Positions 1 through 9,191 of a DNA stretch of 64,000 nucleotides are shown here, piece by piece (positions within the stretch are counted from its first letter, which is position 1; every line of letters begins with the position of its first letter). The notes beneath the pieces were generated by a model that was not told where the DNA came from, did not search any database, and saw only the letters and a program-made list of their open reading frames with translations. Source of the stretch: Opacimonas sp014872805. GTDB taxonomy: Bacteria > Pseudomonadota > Gammaproteobacteria > Enterobacterales > Alteromonadaceae. Where the stretch lies: positions 62,001 through 126,000 of the forward strand of contig WKFN01000015.1 of the NCBI GenBank assembly GCA_014872805.1, read 5' to 3'. The position numbers and the translations under genes are program-made.

Positions 1-1476
1 CAAAAAGCGGCCATCGCCGAAAAGATCTTAAAAGAAATTCAAGACCGTTTGAACTTCTTAGTGAATGTCGGTTTGAACTATCTCACCCTTGAGCGTAGCG
101 CTGATACATTGTCTGGGGGGGAAGCGCAGCGTATTCGCTTAGCAAGTCAAATTGGAGCCGGTTTAGTTGGAGTGATGTATGTGCTCGACGAACCAAGTAT
201 TGGCCTGCATCAGCGCGATAACGAGCGTTTACTTAAAACGTTGAGACACTTGCGGGATTTGGGTAATACGGTGTTGGTAGTTGAGCACGATGAAGATGCC
301 ATCCGAGAAGCTGATCACGTGATAGATATTGGTCCCGGAGCCGGTGTGCATGGTGGTGAAATCATCGCCCAAGGGACCATGCAAGATATTATGGATTCTC
401 CCGATTCGTTAACGGGGAAATATTTGTCGGGTCGAGAAAAAATAGACGTTCCAACCAAACGTAATAAACCCAAAAAAGGTGGTTGGATAACCTTAACTGG
501 GGCGACGGGTAATAATCTGCAAGATGTGACGTTAAAAGTCCCAACGGGCTTAATGACCTGTGTCACAGGGGTGTCAGGTTCAGGTAAGTCGACCTTAATC
601 AACGATACTTTTTACAAAATAGCCCAGCGCGAACTCAACAATGCGACAACCAATGAGCCAGCACCGTATAAGTCCATTACTGGTTTGGATAAGTTAGACA
701 AGGTCGTAGATATTGACCAATCCCCGATAGGTCGTACTCCTCGTTCTAATCCTGCGACGTATGCGGGAATATTTACGCCGATTCGAGAAATTTTTTCCGG
801 TACCCAAGAAGCGCGGTCACGCGGCTATAAGCCAGGTCGGTTTAGCTTCAACGTCAAAGGCGGTCGTTGTGAAGCATGTCAGGGTGATGGGGTGATCAAA
901 GTCGAAATGCACTTTTTGCCCGATGTATACGTTCCGTGCGACGTGTGTAAAGGAAAACGCTACAACCGTGAGACGCTAGAAATTCGCTATAAAGGCAAAA
1001 ATATCCACGAAATTTTAGAGATGACGGTCGAAGACGCGCGCGAGTTCTTCGATGCGATCCCAGCAATTAATCGCAAACTACAAACCTTGATGGATGTAGG
1101 TTTAAGCTATATTCGTTTAGGCCAAGCTGCCACGACGTTATCCGGTGGTGAAGCACAGCGTGTGAAACTTGCCAAAGAGCTGTCTAAACGCGATACAGGA
1201 CAAACCTTGTATATTTTGGATGAACCAACGACGGGTTTGCACTTCCATGATATAAAGCAACTGCTTGAAGTGTTACATCGCTTACGCGATGCGGGCAATA
1301 CCATGGTGATCATTGAGCACAACTTAGACGTGGTGAAAACAGCAGATTGGATTGTTGATATCGGTCCAGAAGGTGGTTCAGGCGGTGGGCAAATCATCGC
1401 CCAAGGCACGCCTGAGGAAGTTGCCGAATCAACCGTCTCACATACTGGTCGATTTCTAAAGCCTATGTTGAAATAG
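1..1476 (+). CDS. uvrA: UvrA, excinuclease ABC subunit A (C-terminal part)
   Basis: Damage-recognition ATPase of nucleotide excision repair, which loads UvrB onto lesions. The reading frame is open from the first base, so the gene begins outside the window; about 491 of the usual ~940 residues are visible. Seen in order: the first ABC signature (LSGGEAQRIRLASQ) with its Walker B (LDEPSIGLHQRD), a second Walker A (GVSGSGKST, near base 570), the zinc module with paired cysteines (CEAC...CDVC, about bases 871-960), the second signature (LSGGEAQRVKLAKEL) and the second Walker B (LDEPTTGLHFHD). The TAA stop is followed after 24 bp by a convergent gene. Identity is certain. Confidence 0.98.
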   Translation, partial: QKAAIAEKILKEIQDRLNFLVNVGLNYLTLERSADTLSGGEAQRIRLASQIGAGLVGVMYVLDEPSIGLHQRDNERLLKTLRHLRDLGNTVLVVEHDEDAIREADHVIDIGPGAGVHGGEIIAQGTMQDIMDSPDSLTGKYLSGREKIDVPTKRNKPKKGGWITLTGATGNNLQDVTLKVPTGLMTCVTGVSGSGKSTLINDTFYKIAQRELNNATTNEPAPYKSITGLDKLDKVVDIDQSPIGRTPRSNPATYAGIFTPIREIFSGTQEARSRGYKPGRFSFNVKGGRCEACQGDGVIKVEMHFLPDVYVPCDVCKGKRYNRETLEIRYKGKNIHEILEMTVEDAREFFDAIPAINRKLQTLMDVGLSYIRLGQAATTLSGGEAQRVKLAKELSKRDTGQTLYILDEPTTGLHFHDIKQLLEVLHRLRDAGNTMVIIEHNLDVVKTADWIVDIGPEGGSGGGQIIAQGTPEEVAESTVSHTGRFLKPMLK

Positions 1477-1500
1477 GGCGTATTTAAGGGGGTATTGGAT

Positions 1501-1959
1501 CTACTCAAACAACTCTACGGCCATACCCTTCATGGAATAGCCAACCGACGCAATATCGCCTTCCCAGCGAGTGGTGGTTAGTTTGCCAGTAATCCATACC
1601 GCATCATAAAGACTTTCAATTGGAATGCCTTCTGCAAAAGTCACATGCACGATTTGATTAGAGGGTGGCGGTGGCACATGAATACAGGCACCAAAGTAAG
1701 GTACCAACAAAAATTCTTTGGTATGAGTTGCCGTACCTTCTAACGGGACCACGAACCCTGGGATTTTGACCAAGCGATTGTTCAATGATTCCAACACAGG
1801 CGCGTTTGGATCAGCTTGACTCATGTTCATTTGATGATTAATTGTGACATCGGAGGGAACAAAGTCTTTAGGCACCATGTCTTCCCAATACAATTCCACT
1901 GGCTCTTGAGCGAGTACAAAACCACTCACTAATATACTTAACACCATTAAAAACCGCAT
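1501..1959 (-). CDS. DUF3299 family exported protein
   Basis: A 152-residue protein with a short N-terminal signal sequence (cleavage likely after VLAQ). The remainder resembles the DUF3299 family of small envelope proteins: a VPLEG segment, then FLLVPYFGACIHVPPPPSNQIV and an aromatic-rich end. A single cysteine lies in the GACIH segment. Function is unknown; related proteins often lie near transport or metal-handling genes, but nothing here shows a substrate. It follows fbp on the same strand after about 70 bp, so co-transcription is possible. The family call comes from motif recall, not a search. Confidence 0.75.
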   Translation of the reverse strand: MRFLMVLSILVSGFVLAQEPVELYWEDMVPKDFVPSDVTINHQMNMSQADPNAPVLESLNNRLVKIPGFVVPLEGTATHTKEFLLVPYFGACIHVPPPPSNQIVHVTFAEGIPIESLYDAVWITGKLTTTRWEGDIASVGYSMKGMAVELFE

Positions 1960-2031
1960 ATTAACCCCAATAATTGTTGTTTGAGATATTGTATAACAGT
2001 GTTAAGTATAATTTATACAGGTGTCAGTGTA

Positions 2032-3003
2032 TTACTTTGCATAATAGCTCAAACAGGTTTCTATCTCATCGGCCGAGCCCATCAAAACTGGCACGCGTTG
2101 GTGTATTTCAGTCGGCATGACTTCCAAAATCCTACCGTTACCAGTATTGGCAGCACCGCCAGCGTTTTCCATCAAAAACGCCATGGGATTAGCTTCATAT
2201 AATAAGCGTAGTTTGCCTGGTTTTTTAGGGTCGCGTTTGTCTTGTGGATAAGCAAAAATACCGCCGCGACACAACACGCGATGGATATCCCCGACCATTG
2301 CCGCTACCCAGCGCATATTAAAATCTCGACCTCTAGGACCTTCTTTACCTGCAAGTAAATCGGTCATATAAGCTTGCATTGGCGCGTGCCAATGACGTTG
2401 ATTGGAGGCATTAATCGCAAATTCTGAGGTTTCGCGAGGCACTTGAATATTGGCTTCTGTCACCAAAAATCCGCCATGGGTTTTGTCTAACGTGTACAAG
2501 TGTGTACCGTTACCCGTAGACATCGCCAACATAGTAGAGGGTCCATATAGCACATAACCGGCGGCGACAATTTGCGTACCAGGTTGCAAAAATGCAGAAG
2601 GATCATCCGCGTCTAGCCATTGTGGGGCATGTGTGATAGAAAATATCGTTCCGATCAATGAGTTGATTTCAGTATTAGATGAGCCGTCCAGCGGATCGAA
2701 ACTAACTAGATACTTACCATTGGGATTGCACGGCACGACATCGTCTTCTTCTTCAGAGGAAATTGCCTTGACATAGCCAGACTCAGACAATGTGTCTTTT
2801 AGGATTTGATTCGAGATGACATCGAGTTTTTTCTGGGTTTCACCTTGTACATTTTCGGATAAGGTTGAACCAAGCACTCCAGCTAGCGCACCTTGGCTAA
2901 CACGGAATGATATTTCTTTACAGCCTGCTAATAAGGTACGGATCAATAAGATGAGCTCAAGAGGCGCACCATCCTTTTGCAACCGGGAATTGAGTCGTTT
3001 CAT
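2032..3003 (-). CDS. fbp: Fructose-1,6-bisphosphatase class 1
   Basis: Hydrolyses fructose 1,6-bisphosphate to fructose 6-phosphate, the irreversible step of gluconeogenesis. The 323 residues fit the class 1 family (about 330). The metal-binding signature DPLDGSSN is at residues 103-110, preceded by the acidic loop SSEEEDD near residue 82. The KLRLLYEANPMAF segment that contributes to sugar-phosphate binding is near the C-terminus, followed by the conserved RVPVLMGS. mpl is divergent, with a 151-bp spacer that must hold both promoters. The pathway link with glgA in this window (glucose 6-phosphate to glycogen) is inferred only. Confidence 0.97.
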   Translation of the reverse strand: MKRLNSRLQKDGAPLELILLIRTLLAGCKEISFRVSQGALAGVLGSTLSENVQGETQKKLDVISNQILKDTLSESGYVKAISSEEEDDVVPCNPNGKYLVSFDPLDGSSNTEINSLIGTIFSITHAPQWLDADDPSAFLQPGTQIVAAGYVLYGPSTMLAMSTGNGTHLYTLDKTHGGFLVTEANIQVPRETSEFAINASNQRHWHAPMQAYMTDLLAGKEGPRGRDFNMRWVAAMVGDIHRVLCRGGIFAYPQDKRDPKKPGKLRLLYEANPMAFLMENAGGAANTGNGRILEVMPTEIHQRVPVLMGSADEIETCLSYYAK

Positions 3004-3154
3004 AAGACGTTATGTCCTTGTATTAGTTGTAGATGTAGGGTCACTATTAAGTGTAACGAAAAACCGAGGTAATGTTAAATCCCAGCTTCGATCTCATACC
3101 ATTATCTGCTAAAGTATTACCCCATAAATCGAATCAAAAAAGCATCCTACTTTC

Positions 3155-4513
3155 ATGCATGTACATATTTTAGGGATCTGTGGCAGTTTTATGGGCGGTA
3201 TTGCTGCGCTTGCCAAATCGTTAGGCCACACCGTAACAGGCTCAGACCGCAATGTTTATCCACCGATGTCCACCCAGCTCGAGCAATTAGGGATCACTTT
3301 GACTGAGGGCTATGATGTCAGTCAGTTTGAACCTGAGCCGGATATGGTGATCATTGGAAATGCCATGTCGCGCGGTAATCCCGCAGTAGAATATGTACTC
3401 AATCGCGGCTTACCCTATACCTCTGGTCCGCAGTGGTTGTTGGATAATTTACTTAAAGATCGATGGGTGCTTGGTGTGGCGGGTACTCATGGCAAAACGT
3501 CGACTTCTTCGATGCTGGCGTGGATTTTGGAAGACGCCGGTTATACACCTGGATTTTTGATTGGGGGCGTGCCAGAGAATTTTGGCGTGTCCGCGCGTGT
3601 GGGTGAAGGCAACTTCTTTGTGATTGAGGCCGATGAGTACGATAGTGCCTTTTTTGATAAACGCTCTAAGTTTGTGCATTATCGTCCGCGTACTTTGGTG
3701 TTGAACAACCTTGAATTTGATCATGCGGATATTTTTGATGATTTGAACGCGATTAAAAAACAATTTCACCATCTTGTGCGCTCAGTGCCACAAAACGGGT
3801 TAATTCTTTCCGAAAAACACGACCACAATATGCAAGATGTACTGGAGATGGGGTGTTGGTCAGAGCAAGAGTTTTTGTCTCGCGATTGGGCGGCTGATAA
3901 GCTCAGTGAAGACGGTTCGCGCTTTGCAGTATATTATCATGGCGAGCTCCAAGGGAATGTAGAATGGGGCTTAATTGGCGATCATAATGTGCATAACGGT
4001 TTGATGGCCATCGCAGCGGCGCATCATGTCGGAGTGACTTGTGATGTGGCAATCGAGGCCCTAACATCGTTCGTCAACGTCAAACGGCGTATGGAAATCA
4101 AAGGCAAAGTCAATAATGTCACCGTGTATGATGATTTTGCTCATCATCCCACCGCGATAACCACTACGGTCAAAGGTTTAAAAGCCAAAGTAGGCGTTCA
4201 GCGCGTATTAGCGGTATTGGAGCCGCGTTCTAACACGATGAAGCAAGGCGTGCATAAAGACGCGCTAGCCTCATGCTGGTCGGATGCAGACGAAGTCTAT
4301 TTGTTTGAACCGGCCAACTTAGGTTGGTCAATGCACGAAGTGGCCAATGCCAGTACTGTGCCTGTGCATCCTTATCAAGATGTGGACAAACTCGTTGCCG
4401 CCATTGTGGCTGAAGCACAGCCTTCGGATCATATTTTGGTGATGAGTAATGGCGGTTTTGCAGGGATCCACGGTAAACTGATTGACGCACTTAGCGAGAA
4501 GTTCGGAGAATAA
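3155..4513 (+). CDS. mpl: UDP-N-acetylmuramate:L-Ala-gamma-D-Glu-meso-DAP ligase
   Basis: Recycles murein tripeptide by ligating it to UDP-MurNAc, in the cytoplasm. 452 residues, normal for Mpl. The N-terminal Rossmann segment HILGICGSFMGG is followed by the Mur-ligase P-loop GTHGKTS (residues 110-116), the Mpl-type DEYDSAFFDKRSK stretch, NNLEFDHADIF, and the C-terminal DDFAHHPTAI and EPRSNTMK motifs. ubiX begins 4 bp after the stop, so the two genes are probably co-transcribed. In a Gram-negative with meso-DAP peptidoglycan this matches the lysA/dapF pathway a few kilobases downstream. Confidence 0.97.
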   Translation: MHVHILGICGSFMGGIAALAKSLGHTVTGSDRNVYPPMSTQLEQLGITLTEGYDVSQFEPEPDMVIIGNAMSRGNPAVEYVLNRGLPYTSGPQWLLDNLLKDRWVLGVAGTHGKTSTSSMLAWILEDAGYTPGFLIGGVPENFGVSARVGEGNFFVIEADEYDSAFFDKRSKFVHYRPRTLVLNNLEFDHADIFDDLNAIKKQFHHLVRSVPQNGLILSEKHDHNMQDVLEMGCWSEQEFLSRDWAADKLSEDGSRFAVYYHGELQGNVEWGLIGDHNVHNGLMAIAAAHHVGVTCDVAIEALTSFVNVKRRMEIKGKVNNVTVYDDFAHHPTAITTTVKGLKAKVGVQRVLAVLEPRSNTMKQGVHKDALASCWSDADEVYLFEPANLGWSMHEVANASTVPVHPYQDVDKLVAAIVAEAQPSDHILVMSNGGFAGIHGKLIDALSEKFGE

Positions 4514-4517
4514 CCAA

Positions 4518-5144
4518 ATGTCTTTACCTACACCATGGGAAAAACGCATCACACTGGCCATTACAGGTGCCTCCGGTGCGCCGTATGCTTTGCGCTTATT
4601 GGAGTTGCTCGTTAAAGCGGATTATCAAGTATATGTATTAATCTCCAGTGCTGCCAAAGTGGTATTTGCCACAGAAGAGCAATTGCAATTACCTTCAGGT
4701 AAAGATGCACAAGCAGTATTTTTTACTGAGCGCTTTGCGGCGCAACCTGAGCAGATTATTGTCTGTGGAAAAGACGAATGGTTCTCTCCTGTGGCCTCTG
4801 GTTCGGCTGCTCCCAAAAAAATGATAATTTGTCCATGTTCCACTGGTACGTTATCAGCAGTAGCGATGGGCGCTTCGGACAACTTGATTGAGCGCGGCGC
4901 CGATGTGGTGCTAAAAGAACGTGGGCAGCTCATACTAGTACCTCGAGAAATGCCGTTTTCGAGTATCCATCTTGAAAATATGCTCAAGCTTTCTAACATG
5001 GGCGCGACGATCATGCCGGCGGCTCCGGGATTTTATCATGAACCTCAATCTATTGGTGATTTGGTTGATTTTGTGGTGGCGCGTATTTTGGATCATGTTG
5101 GGATTTCACAAGATATTATGCAGCGTTGGGGCTACGGCAAATAG
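4518..5144 (+). CDS. ubiX: Flavin prenyltransferase UbiX
   Basis: Makes prenylated FMN, the cofactor of the UbiD decarboxylase in ubiquinone synthesis. The flavoprotein fold is clear from ITGASGAPYALRLL at the N-terminus, CPCSTGTLSAVAMGASDNLI in the middle, and MPFSSIHLENM with MGATIMPAAPGFY toward the end. An earlier in-frame start at 4482 lies inside mpl; I chose the ATG at 4518 because GGAG stands 9 bp upstream and the protein then begins shortly before the first beta strand, giving 208 residues. It is probably the second gene of an mpl-ubiX operon. Confidence 0.95.
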   Translation: MSLPTPWEKRITLAITGASGAPYALRLLELLVKADYQVYVLISSAAKVVFATEEQLQLPSGKDAQAVFFTERFAAQPEQIIVCGKDEWFSPVASGSAAPKKMIICPCSTGTLSAVAMGASDNLIERGADVVLKERGQLILVPREMPFSSIHLENMLKLSNMGATIMPAAPGFYHEPQSIGDLVDFVVARILDHVGISQDIMQRWGYGK

Positions 5145-5182
5145 CCTTTTGTGTCGAATAAAAATAAAATTAAGAGGCAGTC

Positions 5183-6007
5183 ATGAAGTATCTACAGTTA
5201 ATTGTTGCAATGTGTTTGGTGTTAGGTTCGGCACAGGCTTTGGCTTGGGGGCAAATAGGTCATCGTGTAACAGGTGCGATTGCACAAGATTACCTCTCCA
5301 AAGATGCACAAGAGGCGTTAGAGGTATTATTTCCGCATGAGTCTCTCGCTGAAATATCCACTTATGCGGACGATAATCGCTCTAATCCAGCCCCATTTTG
5401 GCAAAAAGAAGCCGGTCCCTATCATTATGTCACTGTTCCTAATGGTGAAACCTATCACGATGAACATCATGCGCCAAAGCAGGGCGATGCTTATACGGCA
5501 CTTATGAAGTTTAGTAAGATTGCGACAGACAAAACGCAATCAGTTGAGCTGCGTCGCCGTGCAGTGCATTTTATCGTGCATATTATTGGTGATTTGCATC
5601 AACCATTGCATGTTGGCAACGGTACTGACCGCGGTGGTAATGATGTGAAGCTTGAGTTTTTTTGGGAAATGTCCAACCTTCACCGAGTCTGGGATAGTGG
5701 TTTGATTGATCGCAAACAGCTTTCATATACCGAATGGTATCAGTGGCTGAGCCCCAAAATCACAGCGCAACAAGTACAGGCTTGGTCTACATCAGATCCC
5801 TTAGTCTATATCAATGAAAGCCAAGCGTTACGCGATGCAACCTATCCGCAATCAGGTGAGTATCGTCGTTGTGCTGAGATGGAGCAATGCCAATTATCAT
5901 GGCAATATCTCTACGATCATTCACCTACGGTCAAACGTCGTTTATCGATGGCTGGCGTTCGTATTGCTGCCTATCTCAATACATTATTTGCACCTCAATC
6001 CAAATAA
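5183..6007 (+). CDS. Secreted S1/P1-type nuclease
   Basis: Zinc-dependent single-strand nuclease/3'-nucleotidase of the S1/P1 family, likely periplasmic or secreted. A signal peptide ending ALA puts a tryptophan at the mature N-terminus (WGQIGHRV), which in this family supplies the first zinc ligand. Further ligand motifs follow: YADD, GPYHYV, VHFIVHIIGDLHQPLH, GNDVKLEFF and NLHRVWDS. 274 residues, usual size. Two cysteines near the C-terminus (RRCAEMEQC) could form a disulfide. A likely role is scavenging phosphate or nucleosides from extracellular DNA and RNA; that is inference. Confidence 0.93.
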   Translation: MKYLQLIVAMCLVLGSAQALAWGQIGHRVTGAIAQDYLSKDAQEALEVLFPHESLAEISTYADDNRSNPAPFWQKEAGPYHYVTVPNGETYHDEHHAPKQGDAYTALMKFSKIATDKTQSVELRRRAVHFIVHIIGDLHQPLHVGNGTDRGGNDVKLEFFWEMSNLHRVWDSGLIDRKQLSYTEWYQWLSPKITAQQVQAWSTSDPLVYINESQALRDATYPQSGEYRRCAEMEQCQLSWQYLYDHSPTVKRRLSMAGVRIAAYLNTLFAPQSK

Positions 6008-6093
6008 TCGTCACACTAGTTTAAACAAAGTGTCACCGATTAGTCACAAAAGTTAAGTAAAGTTAAATCCATCAAAACGAATTGGTGGATTTG

Positions 6094-6609
6094 ATGAGAC
6101 TAGCCGCGATTACAGCGATAGATACCCAAATTATGGTTTGGATCTATCGCTACACGCAACACAAACAATGTCGTCGGATCATCTATTTATCCAAAACGGG
6201 TGATGGGCACTTATATCTGCTCATAGGTATCGCTTTGTGGTTGTTTGAACCACAGCATGGTAAGACTTTTTTGTACACGGCGTTAATGGCCTACGCATTA
6301 GAGATCCCGGTTTACCTCATACTTAAAAAAATGTTCAAACGGGCACGGCCTGCAGACTTATTGCAAAATTTTAAGGCGCACATTACGCCATCGGATAAAT
6401 TCAGTTTGCCAAGTGGCCATACTGCGGCAGCGTTTTTGATGGCTTACATGTTGAGTTACTTTTATCCGGCTGTCATGCCGATAGCGTACCTTTGGGCATG
6501 CGGGATCGGTATGAGTCGAATCTTGTTGGGGGTGCATTACCCGACCGACGTCATACTTGGTGCAAGTTTAGGAACACTCATTGGGATAATGAGTTTGAAC
6601 GGAATCTAA
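6094..6609 (+). CDS. PAP2-family membrane phosphatase
   Basis: Integral membrane acid phosphatase of the PAP2 superfamily (phosphatidylglycerophosphate or undecaprenyl-pyrophosphate phosphatase type). All three catalytic motifs are present: KMFKRARP (motif 1), PSGHTAAAF (motif 2) and SRILLGVHYPTD (motif 3 with its histidine and aspartate), among several hydrophobic helices. TTG and GTG starts are possible at 6082 and 6085; the ATG at 6094 is preferred, giving about 171 residues. A glycosyltransferase-like gene starts 8 bp after the stop, suggesting an envelope-related operon. The substrate cannot be told from sequence. Confidence 0.9.
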   Translation: MRLAAITAIDTQIMVWIYRYTQHKQCRRIIYLSKTGDGHLYLLIGIALWLFEPQHGKTFLYTALMAYALEIPVYLILKKMFKRARPADLLQNFKAHITPSDKFSLPSGHTAAAFLMAYMLSYFYPAVMPIAYLWACGIGMSRILLGVHYPTDVILGASLGTLIGIMSLNGI

Positions 6610-6616
6610 AACAATA

Positions 6617-7684
6617 ATGAAAATATGTTACGGAGTGCAAGGGACAGGGAATGGCCACATTGCTCGCGCTCGAATTATGGCACAAGCGTTTGCGCTCAGG
6701 GATGATGTCACGGTGGACTTTTATTTCTCAGGACGAGACGCAGATGCTTATTTTGATATGGAAGTCTTCGGGGAGTATCGCACTTTCCGAGGGCTGACAT
6801 TTTTCACACACAAAGGACGCGTGGATCCGTGGAAAACAGTTAGTCAAAATAGCCCGATTCAAGCCTATCGAGATATAAAACAATTAGATCTAAGCCAATA
6901 CGATTTGGTGCTTAATGACTTTGAGCCAATAACAGCGTGGGCGGCGAAGAGACAGGGAATAAAATCCATCAGTATCTCGCATCAAGCAGCGTTCCAATAT
7001 CCTATACCGCAATCAGGAAAAGGCTTTACTGACCAACTTATCATGAAATACTTTGCCCCTTGTGATATCAGTCTAGGGGTACATTGGTATCATTTTGGTT
7101 CCCCGATCATTCCTCCATTTATTCATGAAGAGCCCATCATACGACCGAATCGAGAATCAGTTGTTGTCTATTTGCCATTTGAAGATCTAGCCGAGGTGAT
7201 AGACGTGTTGCAGCCAATTTCCGAGCAGGATTTTGTAGTGTTTCATCCGGATATCAAAGAGGCTTCAAAGCAGGCAAATGTATCTTTGCAACCCCTATCT
7301 AAACCCAACTTCAAATACGCCTTACAACACTGCGCAGGAGTCATCGGTAATGGGGGCTTTGAGTTGTCATCGGAAAGTCTACGCCTAGGTAAAAAGCTGT
7401 TGTTAAAACCACTTAACGGGCAATTTGAGCAGTCATCTAACATCGTTACGTTAAAGGCTCTTGGATTATGCGAAGACATGGGCATTTTGAGTTCAGAAAC
7501 GATTGAAGATTGGTTATCACTCAAAGATAATCCAATCATTGCTTATCCTAAAACGCCAGAGGTTTTGGTAAATTGGTTACTGGCTCAAGATTATAATGAC
7601 ACACAAACATTGTGTCAGGCCTTATGGAAACAAGTGACCTTTCCCGCAGACGTATTAAAACGAGCACGTGAATTAATCTATTAG
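6617..7684 (+). CDS. MJ1255/VC2487-type glycosyltransferase-like protein
   Basis: A 355-residue cytoplasmic protein with a GT-B-like layout. The N-terminus MKICYGVQGTGNGHIARA is a glycine-rich loop as in MurG/UGT-type enzymes; the C-terminal half has VIGNGGFELSSESLRLGKK, the acidic/glycine donor-binding segment, then LLLKPLNGQFEQSSN. This matches the MJ1255/VC2487 family, whose substrate is unknown to me. It follows the PAP2 phosphatase with an 8-bp gap, so the pair may act on one lipid-linked or envelope sugar pathway (inference). Family recognised by motif, not by search. Confidence 0.8.
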   Translation: MKICYGVQGTGNGHIARARIMAQAFALRDDVTVDFYFSGRDADAYFDMEVFGEYRTFRGLTFFTHKGRVDPWKTVSQNSPIQAYRDIKQLDLSQYDLVLNDFEPITAWAAKRQGIKSISISHQAAFQYPIPQSGKGFTDQLIMKYFAPCDISLGVHWYHFGSPIIPPFIHEEPIIRPNRESVVVYLPFEDLAEVIDVLQPISEQDFVVFHPDIKEASKQANVSLQPLSKPNFKYALQHCAGVIGNGGFELSSESLRLGKKLLLKPLNGQFEQSSNIVTLKALGLCEDMGILSSETIEDWLSLKDNPIIAYPKTPEVLVNWLLAQDYNDTQTLCQALWKQVTFPADVLKRARELIY

Positions 7685-7774
7685 CGTAAAATCTCACTCA
7701 GAAGACCTGTTTTTGCTTGCAATTTGTATGCGGGTTGCTGATCATAAGCGCATCATGAATCTGTGTGAAATGTT

Positions 7775-7930
7775 ATGCGTCGCCAACTGATTGGTTTTTT
7801 GTGTCTTCTCTGTCTTTGTTTCGGCTTAAGTGCGTGTGGGCAAAAAGGGCCTCTGCGTTTACCACCTGAACCGGCTAAACCCAATCAACAAGTACCATCG
7901 ATGAGCACTCCCTCCATGCAAGAGCGTTGA
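7775..7930 (+). CDS. lptM: LptM (YifL) small lipoprotein
   Basis: A 51-residue protein: positively charged start (MRRQ), hydrophobic stretch, and a lipobox LSAC followed by GQKGPLRLPPEP, the hallmark of YifL/LptM. LptM is an outer-membrane lipoprotein that helps LptD mature in the LPS translocon. The ATG at 7775 gives a full lipoprotein signal with the cysteine at residue 21. The stop is directly before lysA (1 bp between), the position it holds in many gammaproteobacteria. Confidence 0.9.
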   Translation: MRRQLIGFLCLLCLCFGLSACGQKGPLRLPPEPAKPNQQVPSMSTPSMQER

Positions 7931-7931
7931 A

Positions 7932-9191
7932 ATGGATTATTTTTCTTACCAAAACCAAACTTTATTCGCTGAAGATGTTTCTTTAGCTGAGATAGCAAAA
8001 CACTATGGCACACCGACTTATGTCTATTCACGTAAGACGTTAGAGCGTCATTGGCTCGCGTTTGACAGAGCTTTGAGTGATCATCCTCATCTTATTTGTT
8101 TTGCAGTGAAAGCGAACTCCAATATAGGAGTGCTAAGTGTGCTCGCCAAACTGGGCGCTGGATTTGATATCGTGTCTGGTGGTGAATTGGGGCGTGTCAT
8201 TGCTGCAGGTGGTGATCCGCGCAAAGTGGTCTTTTCCGGCGTAGCCAAAACGCATGATGAAATCCGCTTTGCACTGGAACAACAGATTTTGTGTTTTAAT
8301 GTCGAGTCGTTTGCCGAATTGGATCGCATTAATGAAGTAGCTGGAGAGATGGGCGTCAAAGCGCCGATTTCACTGCGCATTAATCCCGATGTCGATGCCA
8401 AAACACATCCATATATCTCGACCGGTTTAAAAGCCAATAAGTTTGGCATTCCACATCAAGAAGCCATTGCCACTTACGAGTATGCAGCGTCGCTTGCACA
8501 CCTTGCAATCAAAGGAATGGATTGTCATATCGGTTCACAGTTGACCGAAACGGCGCCTTTTGTTGACGCGCTAGACCGCTTGCTTGGCTTAATTGATAAG
8601 CTTGCTGAAAAGGGCATTCATATCAAACATCTCGATGTCGGTGGTGGACTTGGCGTGACGTACAAAGATGAACTGCCCCCGCATCCCAATGATTATGCGT
8701 TTGCGATAGCAGACCGTATGCAAGGTCGAGAAGATTTGCAATTGATTATGGAGCCAGGTCGTGCGATCGCGGCGAATGCTGGGGTGTTATTGACGACTGT
8801 TGAGTATCTCAAACAAAACGAAGATAAGCATTTTGCTATTATTGATGCTGCAATGAATGACTTATTACGTCCTGCACTATATAGCGCCTGGCAGGAGATT
8901 GTCCCGGTCACACCAAGAAGCGAAGATGATCCGACGCCAACGCACGATTTTGACGTAGTGGGGCCTGTGTGTGAGACCGGAGACTTTTTAGGGAAAGACC
9001 GCACACTGAAAATTGCTTCCGGTGATGTATTGGCAGTAAAAAGTGCTGGAGCATATGGCTTTGTCATGGCATCGAATTATAATACACGGGCTAGAGCGGC
9101 TGAAATTTTAGTAGATGGCGACAGCGTTCACGTGGTTCGCAAGCGTGAAGTCATTGAAGATTTATGGGCATTGGAAAGCATCGTTGAATAA
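7932..9191 (+). CDS. lysA: Diaminopimelate decarboxylase
   Basis: PLP enzyme converting meso-diaminopimelate to lysine. 419 residues. The PLP lysine is in CFAVKANSN (about residue 59); HIGSQL, the glycine loop GGGLGVTY, EPGRAI, and the C-terminal active-site VCETGDFLGKDR follow in the usual order, as does AYGFVMASNYNTR. It lies between lptM and dapF; dapF makes the meso-DAP it uses. The 3' end probably overlaps the dapF start by 8 bp. Confidence 0.98.
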   Translation: MDYFSYQNQTLFAEDVSLAEIAKHYGTPTYVYSRKTLERHWLAFDRALSDHPHLICFAVKANSNIGVLSVLAKLGAGFDIVSGGELGRVIAAGGDPRKVVFSGVAKTHDEIRFALEQQILCFNVESFAELDRINEVAGEMGVKAPISLRINPDVDAKTHPYISTGLKANKFGIPHQEAIATYEYAASLAHLAIKGMDCHIGSQLTETAPFVDALDRLLGLIDKLAEKGIHIKHLDVGGGLGVTYKDELPPHPNDYAFAIADRMQGREDLQLIMEPGRAIAANAGVLLTTVEYLKQNEDKHFAIIDAAMNDLLRPALYSAWQEIVPVTPRSEDDPTPTHDFDVVGPVCETGDFLGKDRTLKIASGDVLAVKSAGAYGFVMASNYNTRARAAEILVDGDSVHVVRKREVIEDLWALESIVE